41,484 nt of DNA from Gemmatimonadota bacterium (GTDB lineage Bacteria > Latescibacterota > UBA2968): contig JAPOXY010000246.1 of assembly GCA_026706845.1 (NCBI GenBank), positions 1 to 41,484 of the forward strand. The letters run 5' to 3'. A model generated the notes under the pieces. That model worked only from the letters and a program-made list of their open reading frames with translations. It was not told the DNA's origin and did not search any database. The translations under genes were made by a program, and so were the position numbers. Shown piece by piece: positions 15,874 through 24,516 of this stretch (the first letter of the stretch is position 1; each line of letters starts with the position of its first letter).

Positions 15874-18030
15874 ATGAAGATACGTACTATTTTTGCTTTG
15901 TTGTTCTGTATCTCTCTTTTGGGAAGTATTTCCGAGGCGTCTGATTGGACGCACTGGCGCGGTCCCATGCAAAATGGCGCTTCGCCGGAGACGGGGCTTA
16001 TTTCTACATGGTCTCTGGAGGGGGAAAATCTGATCTGGCGCCGTGATTTTATCGGCAGATCTACACCGATTATTGTAAATGGGCGGGTTTATGTTATCGG
16101 GCGAACCGGCAAAGACATAACCGAGCAGGAGCACATCGCGTGTTTTGATGCGGAAACGGGCGATCTCATTTGGGAAAAGAAATTCAATGTCTGGCACTCA
16201 ACCATAACCTTCAATCGTCTGGGATGGGCAAGTCTGGGGGCCGATGGTGAGACCGGTAATATTTACGCCCATCTCGTCAGTGGGTTATTGATCTGTTTTG
16301 ATACCGATGGCTATGTCCAGTGGCAGCGGTCTCTAACTGAAGAATTTAACCGATTCTCCGGTTATGGCGGACGATTGCACACGCCCGTTGTCGATGGCGA
16401 TCTGGTTATCATCAGCATGGGCAATCGCGGATGGGCTGGTGTACCTCCTTCTCATCGGTATGTTGCCTTTAATAAACATACGGGTGAAACCGCGTGGATG
16501 GCTCGTCCAGGCGGCGGTGGGCAGGTTGATTTAACCGTTTACTCTACGCCTGTTGTCACGACAATTGACGGGCAGCGCGTGTTGGTTGCCGGCAATGGCA
16601 ATGGCGGTATTTTTGCCTTCAAAGTCGCAACGGGCGAAAAAGTATGGGGTTTTCCATTCAGTAAGCGCGGCATCAATACCTCGCCTGTTGTGGCTGATAA
16701 TCGCGTTTATGTCGCACATAGTGAAGAAAATGTCGATAATACCGCCCTGGGGCGCGTTACATGTCTGGATGCGCGTACGGGCAAAGAAATCTGGCGACAA
16801 GACGGTATGACCGCGGGCTATGCTTCGCCAGCGGTTCACGCGGGACGCGTCTATGTGATCGACAATTCGGCCAATGTGCATTGTTTAGACGCCAAAACGG
16901 GAAAGCAATATTGGGAGCAAAATATCGGCACTGTGGGCAAGGGATCGCCGACCTGGGCCGATGGAAAACTCTATGTTACTGAAGTCAATGGCGGCTTCCA
17001 GATTCTCAAAACGGACAATATGGGTGCGGAAGTGCTCGACAAAAAGAAAATAGCGATGCCCGAGGGCGGGCATGCCGAGATCTACGGATCGGCCGCTGTT
17101 GCGTATCGCCGTATCTATTTTGCGACCGAAGCCGGGTTGTTTTGTCTGGGCGATAAAAACGCGCGATTTGAAGTCACGCCTTCTGCTCATGCAAAGCACG
17201 AAAGCGCGCCTTCGGGTGCCGAACCAGCATCTATTCTTTCGATTCCGGCTGAGGCGACCATACAACAGGGCGAGGTACTGCCCCTGCGGGCAGAGGCTTA
17301 TGACGAGAAGGGGCGCTTGATCGGCAATGCCGACGCCGAGTGGTCGTTGAATGGTCTGGCTGGAGAAATAAAGAATAATCAGTTTGTTCCGTCCAGAGCG
17401 GGACAGGGCGGATGGATCACGGCCAAACTGGGGGAATTAACCCGACAAACCTGGGTGCGCGTGGTGCCCGATGTGCCCTGGACAGAGGATTTTGAAAATG
17501 TCGAAGCCGGCAAAAATCCATTGCACTGGGTGTGGGGGGGCAGGGGGTTTGTGGTGGAGGAAAAAGATGGCAACAAGGTGCTGGCAAAACCGCCGGCTGC
17601 ACGTGGCTTGGATCGCTCAAATCTCTATGTGGCGCCGTACAAACTCAGCGGTTATACTATTCAGGCCGATCTTATGGGTACGCAAAACAAGCGACGCCGT
17701 CCCGATATGGGGCTTGTCTCGCATCGCTATATTCTCGACCTTCAGGGCATTCACCAGCGCCTCGAAGTGCGGTCGTGGTCGTCGGATTTGCGCATGGCAA
17801 AACGCATCAATTTCCACTGGGATATGGGGGTGTGGTACACCATGAAAATGAGAGTTGATATCGAAGGCGGTAAAGCTATTGTTCGGGGCAAAGTTTGGGA
17901 AAAAGGCGATCCCGAACCCGATGCGTGGAGTATTGAAGTAGAAGATCCCTTGCCGATAGAAGAGGGCAGCCCCGCGCTTTACGGCTATTCACCCGCTACG
18001 ATTTACTACGATAATGTGAAAGTGTGGTAA
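15874..18030 (+). CDS. Exported PQQ-like beta-propeller protein with C-terminal laminin-G/jelly-roll-like domain
   Basis: The 718-residue protein has a signal peptide (cleavage probably after Ala22, SISEA-SDW). The mature start DWTHWRGPMQNGASPETGL is typical of secreted PQQ-like propellers in planctomycete-like bacteria. Blades repeat the tryptophan-docking pattern (CFDAETGDLIWEKKF, CLDARTGKEIWRQ, CLDAKTGKQYWEQ) to about residue 430. An Ig-like linker (SIPAEATIQQGEVLPLRAEA) follows, then a beta-sandwich of about 190 residues (FENVEAGKNPLHWVWGGRGF to IYYDNVKVW) like those that bind sugars. No vicinal Cys-Cys pair is present, so it is unlikely to be a PQQ-dependent dehydrogenase. A GGAAAG element precedes the ATG. 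It is probably co-transcribed with the next propeller gene 32 bases on. Confidence 0.85.
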   Translation: MKIRTIFALLFCISLLGSISEASDWTHWRGPMQNGASPETGLISTWSLEGENLIWRRDFIGRSTPIIVNGRVYVIGRTGKDITEQEHIACFDAETGDLIWEKKFNVWHSTITFNRLGWASLGADGETGNIYAHLVSGLLICFDTDGYVQWQRSLTEEFNRFSGYGGRLHTPVVDGDLVIISMGNRGWAGVPPSHRYVAFNKHTGETAWMARPGGGGQVDLTVYSTPVVTTIDGQRVLVAGNGNGGIFAFKVATGEKVWGFPFSKRGINTSPVVADNRVYVAHSEENVDNTALGRVTCLDARTGKEIWRQDGMTAGYASPAVHAGRVYVIDNSANVHCLDAKTGKQYWEQNIGTVGKGSPTWADGKLYVTEVNGGFQILKTDNMGAEVLDKKKIAMPEGGHAEIYGSAAVAYRRIYFATEAGLFCLGDKNARFEVTPSAHAKHESAPSGAEPASILSIPAEATIQQGEVLPLRAEAYDEKGRLIGNADAEWSLNGLAGEIKNNQFVPSRAGQGGWITAKLGELTRQTWVRVVPDVPWTEDFENVEAGKNPLHWVWGGRGFVVEEKDGNKVLAKPPAARGLDRSNLYVAPYKLSGYTIQADLMGTQNKRRRPDMGLVSHRYILDLQGIHQRLEVRSWSSDLRMAKRINFHWDMGVWYTMKMRVDIEGGKAIVRGKVWEKGDPEPDAWSIEVEDPLPIEEGSPALYGYSPATIYYDNVKVW

Positions 18031-18062
18031 TCTTCATAAACCCTTACAGATAAAGGAATAAA

Positions 18063-19490
18063 ATGAAATTGAAACGACTTTTTAGCGGATGTGTCATCGC
18101 TGGTTTGATCGTATCGACTGGTATTGCTGAAGAGGTTATGTGGGGATTTACTCCAGATCGCAACCTCGTGTCAGACGCAAAAAATTTGCCGTTGAACTGG
18201 AATGTAGAAACGGGTGAAAATATTGCCTGGAAAGCAGATCTCGGTTCGCAGTCCTACGCCGGTCCCATCAGGATCGGTGGAAAAATATTCATGGGTACAA
18301 ATAACCAGATTGAGCGCAATCCCAAAATTACGGGTGACAAGGGCGTGATCATGGCTTTTCGGGAATCCGATGGGAAATTTCTCTGGCAAGCAGCGCATCC
18401 CAAGCTGCCCGCGGGGCGCGTCAATGACTGGCCACAACAGGGCATTTGCTCTACGCCTTATATTCGCGGAGATCGGATGTATTATATCTCGAATCAATGT
18501 CGCGTGGTGTGTGCGGATACAGAGGGGTTTTTGGATGGGGAAAATGACGGTCCATATACCGGAGAAGAGGATACGAGCGACATCGGCGTGGATATTATCT
18601 GGGAATACGACATGATGGAAGAACTGGATGTGTTCCCTCACAATCTGGCGACCTGTTCGCCCGTGGGAGCGGGCAATCTCCTGTTTGTCATCACGGCTAA
18701 TGGTGTTGACGAGGGCCACATCGCCATCCCGTCGCCTCTGTCGCCCAGCTTTATTGCGGTTGATCTCAATACGGGCGAGCTGGTTTGGGAAAAAGCCTAT
18801 CCCGGTGAAAGTATCTTGCACGGGCAGTGGTCCAATCCCGCTTATGGCGTTATCAATGGCAAGCCGCAGGTGATTTGCCCCGGAGGCGATGGTTGGGTTT
18901 ATTCAGTGGAACCCGAGACTGGCGACCTGATCTGGAAATTTGACTGCAATCCAAAAGAATCTGTGTGGGAGTTGGGCGGACGCGGCACGCGCAATGCAAT
19001 TATTTCCACTCCCGTTATTTACGATAACAAGGTTTTTATCGGCGTTGGACAAGACCCGGAGCACGGCGAGGGCATTGGTCATTTGTGGGCTATTGACGCG
19101 ACGGGTACAGGGGATGTGACGGGAAGCCATGCGGTGTGGCACTTTGGCAATGAAGATTACAACCGGACTATTTCTACGGTGGGCATCAGCGATGGCCTGC
19201 TCTATGCGGCAGACCTCAGCGGTTTTGTCTATTGTCTCGATCTGAAAACCGGCACACAGCACTGGAAATACGATACATTTGCTGCGATATGGGGATCGCC
19301 TTTTGTCGCGGATGGGAAGGTGTATATCGGCGATGAAGACGGCGATGTGGCGATTTTGAAAGCCGGAACAGAATTTGAACTGATCAACGAAATCAATATG
19401 GGTAGCGCCGTATATACCACGCCTATTGCAAAAGATGGCATGCTCTACATTGGCACGCGCAATACGCTGTATGCGATTAAAGGCGAGTAG
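18063..19490 (+). CDS. Exported PQQ-like beta-propeller protein
   Basis: The 475-residue protein has a signal peptide (cleavage probably after Ala22, GIA-EEV). Its mature part starts MWGFTPDRNLVSDAKNLP and contains propeller blades such as AVDLNTGELVWEKAY, SVEPETGDLIWKFD and CLDLKTGTQHWKYDT. Several acidic loops (DGENDGPYTGEEDTSD; GDEDGDVAIL) could bind calcium. Four isolated Cys near the first third and no adjacent Cys pair argue against a classical quinoprotein dehydrogenase. AAGGAATAAA precedes the ATG. It lies between another propeller gene and the adenylating enzyme gene 13 bases downstream, so a shared transcript is likely. The ligand or partner is unknown. Confidence 0.85.
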   Translation: MKLKRLFSGCVIAGLIVSTGIAEEVMWGFTPDRNLVSDAKNLPLNWNVETGENIAWKADLGSQSYAGPIRIGGKIFMGTNNQIERNPKITGDKGVIMAFRESDGKFLWQAAHPKLPAGRVNDWPQQGICSTPYIRGDRMYYISNQCRVVCADTEGFLDGENDGPYTGEEDTSDIGVDIIWEYDMMEELDVFPHNLATCSPVGAGNLLFVITANGVDEGHIAIPSPLSPSFIAVDLNTGELVWEKAYPGESILHGQWSNPAYGVINGKPQVICPGGDGWVYSVEPETGDLIWKFDCNPKESVWELGGRGTRNAIISTPVIYDNKVFIGVGQDPEHGEGIGHLWAIDATGTGDVTGSHAVWHFGNEDYNRTISTVGISDGLLYAADLSGFVYCLDLKTGTQHWKYDTFAAIWGSPFVADGKVYIGDEDGDVAILKAGTEFELINEINMGSAVYTTPIAKDGMLYIGTRNTLYAIKGE

Positions 19491-19503
19491 GAGAGGTCAC
19501 AAT

Positions 19504-20592
19504 ATGGAAGTTCTGGCAACACCAGTGGCCGATAAGGTCAAAGAAGCGCGAGACAATCTCGATACCCAGGTGCGAGATATGGTCGCGTGGCATTTTAATC
19601 CCAGTACGGGATGTCCATTCTGGCTGGAATTTGCAGGAGAACTGGATTTTGATCCGCGGCGGGAGATCGGCGGGTACAGCGATTTGAAATACCTCGGACA
19701 TTTCCAGGACGAATGGCTGCGCGGCGGTCCCGTGCGACGATGGATACCGAGGGGTAGTGAGGGACAGCGGACTTATGTATTTGAGACGGGTGGCTCAACT
19801 GGGGTTCCCAAATATCGGATCAGCCAAAATGATTTTCAGATCGACTACGAAATGTTTAGCGAGCACCTCTCAGAAGAAACATTTCCGAAGGGAGCGGACT
19901 GGCTGATGCTGGGGCCAACAGGTCCCCGGCGATTGCGCCTGGCTGTCGAATATCTTTGTCAGATTCGCGGTGGGATTTGCTTTCTCGTGGATCTCGATCC
20001 CCGATGGGTCAACAAGCTGATCAAGCGCGGCGCGCTCCAGGAATTGGAACTCTACAAAGCCCATGTGATTGATCAGGCACTCACGATTCTGCGCGCCAAT
20101 GACAATGTGAAATGCATGTTCACGACGCCCAAGCTCCTCGAAGAATTGTGCGAAAAAATTTCTCTGCAAAAAGCCGGGATCAGCGGTATTTTCTGCGGGG
20201 GCACAGAGATGAACGCACAATTTAATAGATTTGCGAGAGAAGAGCTTATCCCGGGCATTGATTTTGTTCCTACCTACGGCAATACCCTGATGGGGCTGGC
20301 TTATTCCAAGCCGCTGGAACCCGAAGACAATTACGCGATTACGTATTATCCGCCCGTGCCCCGCGCGTTTATAGAATTGGTGAATTCAGATAATCCCGAT
20401 GAAGAGGTCGGTTACGACGAAGTCGGGCGCGTGATGCTGACGACGCTTACGAAAGAATTTTTCATGCCCCGCTTTCTCGAACGCGATGAAGCCGAACGCG
20501 CCAAACCGATTGAAGCCTATCCCTGGGATGGCGTGAGAAATCTGGGTCTGTTCTCTGAGTTGCAGGAATCCGTCGTGGTTGGGGTGTATTAA
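19504..20592 (+). CDS. ANL-superfamily adenylating enzyme lacking the C-terminal domain (EhpF/PaaK-like)
   Basis: The protein has 362 residues from ATG 19504, which follows GGAGAGG; the open frame extends further upstream into the previous gene. The phosphate-binding loop FETGGSTGVPK (93-103) is the A3 motif, and an aromatic-Gly-Asn-Thr motif (YGNTLMG) stands for A5. The chain ends at about the point where other ANL enzymes begin their C-terminal domain, so there is no Lys equivalent to the A10 lysine and no CoA-transfer half. EhpF of Pantoea agglomerans has the same short form and was proposed to make an acyl-AMP that a partner reduces. Here an aldehyde-dehydrogenase-fold gene is nearby, fitting that model. 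The substrate is unknown, perhaps an aryl carboxylate. Confidence 0.75.
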   Translation: MEVLATPVADKVKEARDNLDTQVRDMVAWHFNPSTGCPFWLEFAGELDFDPRREIGGYSDLKYLGHFQDEWLRGGPVRRWIPRGSEGQRTYVFETGGSTGVPKYRISQNDFQIDYEMFSEHLSEETFPKGADWLMLGPTGPRRLRLAVEYLCQIRGGICFLVDLDPRWVNKLIKRGALQELELYKAHVIDQALTILRANDNVKCMFTTPKLLEELCEKISLQKAGISGIFCGGTEMNAQFNRFAREELIPGIDFVPTYGNTLMGLAYSKPLEPEDNYAITYYPPVPRAFIELVNSDNPDEEVGYDEVGRVMLTTLTKEFFMPRFLERDEAERAKPIEAYPWDGVRNLGLFSELQESVVVGVY

Positions 20593-20614
20593 AACGGTGG
20601 ATTTTTTTATTTTT

Positions 20615-21754
20615 TCAGGGTAGTCCTAATTCACGACAGAAGGTAGAAAACGGTAGAACGCGGGTGTTGGTTGTTGCATTGCCAAAATCCTTTGTGCCCA
20701 GATGTACCTGGTAGAATCGCGGAATATCTGTTCTCTCTCTGAAGTACCTGCATGCGGGAGAAGTGCCGCGCTCGCCGGTTTTGCACTCGACGGCAAATTC
20801 AGCATATCCATCGCGGAGAACGACAAAATCTACCTCGCGTTTGTCGATATCTCGGATGAAGCGCAATTCCATGTTATATCCCTCTGTGTCTTCTATATAG
20901 TGGCAGTACTTCAACAAGTGTCCGGCTACCATGTTCTCAAACCGGGCACCGCGGTCTGCTACGCGCGACCAGTCCCAGAAATACAGTTTTTTTTCTTTGC
21001 GTACGGCCCTGATCCTCTTTGCTCCAAATGGTGGAATGCGGTAGCACATGTATAGCCTTTCAAAGATCGCAAGCCAGCGTTCGACGGTTTCGTAAGCCAC
21101 TTGTAAGAGTTTGCTGAGGCTGTTGACCGAAAGCGGGGATCCCACACAGGCGGGCAGGTGAGACAGCAACAGGTCCAGCATGGATACCTCTCGCACATTT
21201 TCCAGATCGCGGAGGTCTTCATAGATGACTCTTGCGGAATGCTCGCGTAGCCATCTGCGGTGAAATCGCGCCTCTCCTCTGAGAAATGGCTCGGGGAAAC
21301 CGCCAAATCTGAGCAATTGCGCCACGAGCGCGTTATCGGGCTTCTGCCCGCATTCCATCAGCGTGAAGGGATGAAGACGGTAGTAGTGATATCGTCCTTG
21401 CAAGGAGTCGCCGCCTTTGCGATAGTAGTCCAGCCGGGCCGAGCCGGTGACGATAAAAGAAACGGATGTCTTGTTTTTATCGAATAATCCCTTCATTAGA
21501 TTTCGCCATTGCGCGTACTTGTGAATTTCATCGAAAATGACGCGGGTCTGTCCCGAAGGGAGTCTTCCCGCCAGAATGTTCTCGCGGTCGGCCAGTACAT
21601 CCCAGTTCAGATAGGCCGGTGAGGATTCATTTCGTCCTTGCCCCAACAGTGAGATTGCGAGTGTTGTTTTTCCAACCTGGCGTGGGCCGCCGATGAATAT
21701 CATTCTGTCTGCGATATCTGCTTCAATATGATCCATGATGTAACGGGGTTCCAT
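20615..21754 (-). CDS. AAA-family ATPase with C-terminal DUF4143-type domain
   Basis: The 379-residue protein has Walker A GGPRQVGKT (22-30), Walker B RVIFDEIHKY, a sensor-like VTGSARLDYYR and, at the C-terminus, the DUF4143 pattern ending in a PD-(D/E)XK-like core (KREVDFVVLRDGYAEFAVECKT). Members are widespread and uncharacterised; nuclease-like or DNA-related roles have been inferred from the fold only. The frame opens at GTG 21763, but ATG 21754 has AAAGGTG at good spacing. It is the only minus-strand gene among the plus-strand accessory genes and separates the adenylating enzyme from the aldehyde-dehydrogenase-like gene, which suggests later insertion. Its promoter lies inside a 32-base tandem repeat. 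Confidence 0.88.
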   Translation of the reverse strand: MEPRYIMDHIEADIADRMIFIGGPRQVGKTTLAISLLGQGRNESSPAYLNWDVLADRENILAGRLPSGQTRVIFDEIHKYAQWRNLMKGLFDKNKTSVSFIVTGSARLDYYRKGGDSLQGRYHYYRLHPFTLMECGQKPDNALVAQLLRFGGFPEPFLRGEARFHRRWLREHSARVIYEDLRDLENVREVSMLDLLLSHLPACVGSPLSVNSLSKLLQVAYETVERWLAIFERLYMCYRIPPFGAKRIRAVRKEKKLYFWDWSRVADRGARFENMVAGHLLKYCHYIEDTEGYNMELRFIRDIDKREVDFVVLRDGYAEFAVECKTGERGTSPACRYFRERTDIPRFYQVHLGTKDFGNATTNTRVLPFSTFCRELGLP

Positions 21755-21775
21755 ACTTATCACCTTTCTCGCATG

Positions 21776-21844
21776 TCGTGAGTATTTTAGACTGAACCTT
21801 AATATACTCGTGAGTATTTTAGAGTCAATATGAAAATACTCATG
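21776..21844. repeat. Two 32-bp tandem units with alternating GAGTAT/ATACTC sites
   Basis: Two units, 21776-21807 and 21808-21839, share their first 16 bases exactly (TCGTGAGTATTTTAGA) and 26 of 32 overall; a partial third copy (TCATGTAT) follows. Within them GAGTAT (21780), ATACTC (21804), GAGTAT (21812) and ATACTC (21836) alternate, each class repeating at exactly 32 bases, about three helical turns. The middle pair forms a palindrome with a two-base centre (21804-21817). The array looks like a multi-site operator. Confidence 0.65.
21801..21828 (-). promoter_or_regulatory. Sigma70-like promoter for the AAA/DUF4143 ATPase, embedded in the tandem repeat
   Basis: On the minus strand TTGACT (21828-21823) and TATATT (21806-21801) are separated by 16 bases, each matching 5 of 6 consensus positions. 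The palindromic ATACTC-GT-GAGTAT site lies between the -35 and -10 elements and overlaps the -10, so a protein bound there would block transcription. The ATPase ATG lies about 40 bases downstream of the predicted start. Confidence 0.55.
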
Positions 21845-21966
21845 TATCTCATTGTGCTTGCTTTTACTGAGGAGAAAAGCTACTTTTTTATGCTAAACGC
21901 GAGTCAAAGCCACATCTCTGAATGTTGCAGGGAAGCGATAATTAGTCTTTCAAAGAGGCAAAATAT

Positions 21967-23391
21967 ATGATTCACTTACCCATTTTACGCGCGGGAAAAC
22001 CGTACACGAGTTTGAGCGTTCAGGAAGTGTCGCATATTCAAACTGGCGAGCCGCTCGTTCGGGTCAGTCAGGCAAACCGTGGGCTGGTCGCAAAAGACTT
22101 AAATGGGGCGGCGGCGAACAAACAGGTGCTCGACAGGCTGGGTGTACCTGAACTCGTAGGTATAACCCGCGAAGCTGCGCGCTTATTTGCAGAAGCCGAT
22201 TTGCCAATTGGTGACCATATCCAGACGCCCGATGACTATGTCAAACAGGTGTCTGGTACAACGGGTATGCCCGAAGCTCTCTGCCGCGCGAATATGGAAA
22301 AAATTCAACTCGTGTGTACGGAGATCGAAGCTATTTTAGGGGGTCTCACGCGCGGGTTAGACCTCGCTGTGCTCGATGAGGGCTGGCACGATCAGGATGG
22401 TCGCTCTCTCAGCTATATTTGCCAGGCCGATGCCCTCGGGGCGATATTGCCGAGCAATTCACCGGGGGTACACGCGCTGTGGGTTCCCTCCATACCGCTC
22501 AAAGTACCCCTCGTTCTCAAACCCGGGCGCGAAGAGCCATGGACGCCTTTCCGAATTGCACAGGCGTTTATCGAAGCCGGGTGCCCGCCAGAAGCGTTTG
22601 GGTTTTATCCGACGGACCACGGTGGTGCCACTGAAATTTTGCTTCGCTGCGGTCGCTCCATGCTCTTTGGAGGCGGGGCGACGGTCGCGCCCTGGCTGGG
22701 CGATCCCCGCGTGGAAATCCACGGGCCTGGGCAGAGTAAGGTTATTATTGGCGACGATGTGATAGACCGCTGGGAAGACTATCTCGACATCGCGGTTGCC
22801 TCGATTGCTGCAAATGGCGGTCGCTCCTGTATCAATGCGTCGGGTGTGTGGGTTCCCGCGCATGGTCGAGAAATTGCCGAAGCACTCGCAGAGCGATTGG
22901 CAAAAATTGTCGGGAGACCTCTGGATGATCCAGATGCGCAGATCGCGGCATTTACCAACCCCACATTCGCCGATCAAATTTCGACAGCGATAGACATTCA
23001 TCTGAAAACCCCGGGGGCTGAAGATCTGACAGAAGAATTGCGCGGGGATCGGCTGGTCGAGATCGATGGCTTGAAATTCTTAAATCCCACGGTTGTCTGG
23101 TGCGATGATTTTGAACATCCCCTTGCAAATACCGAATATTTGTTCCCATACGCGAGCGTAGTCGAGGTGCCACAGTCGGAAATTCTGGACAAGATTGGAC
23201 CGAGTCTCGTGGTGACAGCAATAACAGAAGACCGTGTATTTATCGACAAATTGCTCAATTCGCCCCATGTTGAAAGACTCAATGTGGGCGCGATTCCCAC
23301 GCCTCAGATTTCTTGGGATCAACCACACGAGGGCAATTTGTTCGAACACCTGTACCGGCAGCGTGCGCTGCAATGGGCAAAACAGGCTTAG
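21967..23391 (+). CDS. Aldehyde-dehydrogenase-fold reductase (EhpG/GriC-like acyl reductase candidate)
   Basis: The 474-residue protein has the aldehyde dehydrogenase layout. The nucleotide-binding region is PSNSPGVHALWVPSIPLKVP with LVLKPG, and the catalytic Cys is Cys288 in NGGRSCINASG. A region corresponding to the usual ELGG reads VEIHGPGQSKVIIG. The sequence is divergent from sugar or fatty aldehyde dehydrogenases. Together with a C-terminally short adenylating enzyme upstream and an iron alcohol dehydrogenase three bases downstream, it fits an NAD(P)H-dependent reductase of an activated carboxylate, as proposed for EhpG and for GriC. The reverse direction (aldehyde oxidation) is equally allowed by sequence. 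AAAGAGG precedes the ATG. Confidence 0.78.
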   Translation: MIHLPILRAGKPYTSLSVQEVSHIQTGEPLVRVSQANRGLVAKDLNGAAANKQVLDRLGVPELVGITREAARLFAEADLPIGDHIQTPDDYVKQVSGTTGMPEALCRANMEKIQLVCTEIEAILGGLTRGLDLAVLDEGWHDQDGRSLSYICQADALGAILPSNSPGVHALWVPSIPLKVPLVLKPGREEPWTPFRIAQAFIEAGCPPEAFGFYPTDHGGATEILLRCGRSMLFGGGATVAPWLGDPRVEIHGPGQSKVIIGDDVIDRWEDYLDIAVASIAANGGRSCINASGVWVPAHGREIAEALAERLAKIVGRPLDDPDAQIAAFTNPTFADQISTAIDIHLKTPGAEDLTEELRGDRLVEIDGLKFLNPTVVWCDDFEHPLANTEYLFPYASVVEVPQSEILDKIGPSLVVTAITEDRVFIDKLLNSPHVERLNVGAIPTPQISWDQPHEGNLFEHLYRQRALQWAKQA

Positions 23392-23394
23392 GAG

Positions 23395-24510
23395 ATGAAA
23401 GCATTTGATTTTTGTCCCACTACGCGCGTGGTATTTGGGGAAGGCACACTCGCGCAATTGGGAAAATTATCAAAAGAATTGGGCGGAAGCCGCATTCTTT
23501 TTGTGACCGATCCAGGGATTGTAAGTGCCGGGCTTGCAGACCGTGCGATTGCGCTACTTCAACGCGCTTCCGTGGATTTTTTTGTGTTTGATGGTGCAGG
23601 TGAAAATCCCACGACCGCGCATATAGATGCCGGAGTCGCGTTTGCAAAAGCACAGGGGAATATTGATCTGATTGTCGGGATGGGTGGGGGCAGTGCGATG
23701 GATTGCGCCAAGGGGATCAATTTTATCCTGACAAACGGCGGAGAGATAAAAGATTATTGGGGTATGGGACATGCGACAAAACCGATGTTGCCCTCTGTTG
23801 GAGTTCCAACGACTGCGGGCACGGGGAGCGAAGCGCAGTCCTACGCGCTTATTTCCGATGCAAAAACGCATGTCAAGATGGCCTGTGGCGATCTAAAGGC
23901 GCGATTTCGGAGTGTTATTCTCGATCCGTCACTGATTGAAAGTGTGCCGAGAGATGTCGCAGCAGCAGCGGGTATAGACGCCATCGCACACGCCATTGAA
24001 AGTTATGCTTGCACGCGCCGCAATGCTATTTCTATGATGTTTGCGCAAAAGGCGTGGCACTTGCTTTCATCGAGTTTTGAAAGCGTGCTGAAGGATGCTT
24101 CCGATAGCGAAGCGAGAAGTAAAATGCTTTTGGGCGCGCATTTTGCTGGCGCGGCTATTGAGAATGCCATGTTGGGTGCAGCCCATGCGTGTGCCAATCC
24201 ATTGACCGCGCATTTTGGTATTGTACATGGCGTCGCTGTGGCACTTATGCTGCCCGCTGTCGTCCAATTTAATGGAGAAACCGAAAGTGCGTGCTATCGT
24301 GGACTCGGATCCGATGTTGATGAACTCGTCGAGAAGATCGCTTTTTTGAAAGAATGTGCGAATTTGCCTTCTCGATTGCGCGACCTCGGTGTATCGCGTG
24401 ACAGCCTTTCCATGCTGGCAAGAGATGCAACTAAACAGTGGACGGGTGCTTTTAATCCGAGACCCGTGAATGAAGATGATTTTCTCGCGCTTTACGAATT
24501 TGTGTATTGA
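23395..24510 (+). CDS. Iron-containing alcohol dehydrogenase
   Basis: The 371-residue enzyme is a group III metal-dependent alcohol dehydrogenase. The cofactor loop is GMGGGSAMDCAKG (95-107), followed by PTTAGTGSE. The four metal ligands are in place: Asp195 and His199 (GIDAIAHAIES), His264 (GAAHACANPL) and His278 (HFGIVHGVAVAL), with the spacing of FucO. It interconverts an aldehyde and an alcohol with NAD(P)H in the cytoplasm. The start follows the previous stop by only three bases; the GGAG lies directly against the ATG, so translation probably depends on coupling. It would reduce the aldehyde made by the upstream pair, if that model holds. Confidence 0.92.
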   Translation: MKAFDFCPTTRVVFGEGTLAQLGKLSKELGGSRILFVTDPGIVSAGLADRAIALLQRASVDFFVFDGAGENPTTAHIDAGVAFAKAQGNIDLIVGMGGGSAMDCAKGINFILTNGGEIKDYWGMGHATKPMLPSVGVPTTAGTGSEAQSYALISDAKTHVKMACGDLKARFRSVILDPSLIESVPRDVAAAAGIDAIAHAIESYACTRRNAISMMFAQKAWHLLSSSFESVLKDASDSEARSKMLLGAHFAGAAIENAMLGAAHACANPLTAHFGIVHGVAVALMLPAVVQFNGETESACYRGLGSDVDELVEKIAFLKECANLPSRLRDLGVSRDSLSMLARDATKQWTGAFNPRPVNEDDFLALYEFVY

Positions 24511-24516
24511 TCCGCA

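Noticed and set aside
18171-18821. 216-codon antisense open frame
   Set aside because: Fully antisense to a propeller gene with a signal peptide and regular blades; codon composition is that of a mirror frame.
15874-19490. PQQ-dependent alcohol dehydrogenases
   Set aside because: Length and blade motifs fit PQQ-like propellers, but the adjacent Cys-Cys pair is absent and no PQQ biosynthesis or cytochrome partner is present in the window.
20593-20614. Rho-independent terminator after the adenylating enzyme gene
   Set aside because: There is a T-rich run but no stable stem before it.
22459-23001. 180-codon antisense open frame
   Set aside because: Antisense to the ALDH-like gene across its catalytic Cys region; no motif in the translated protein.
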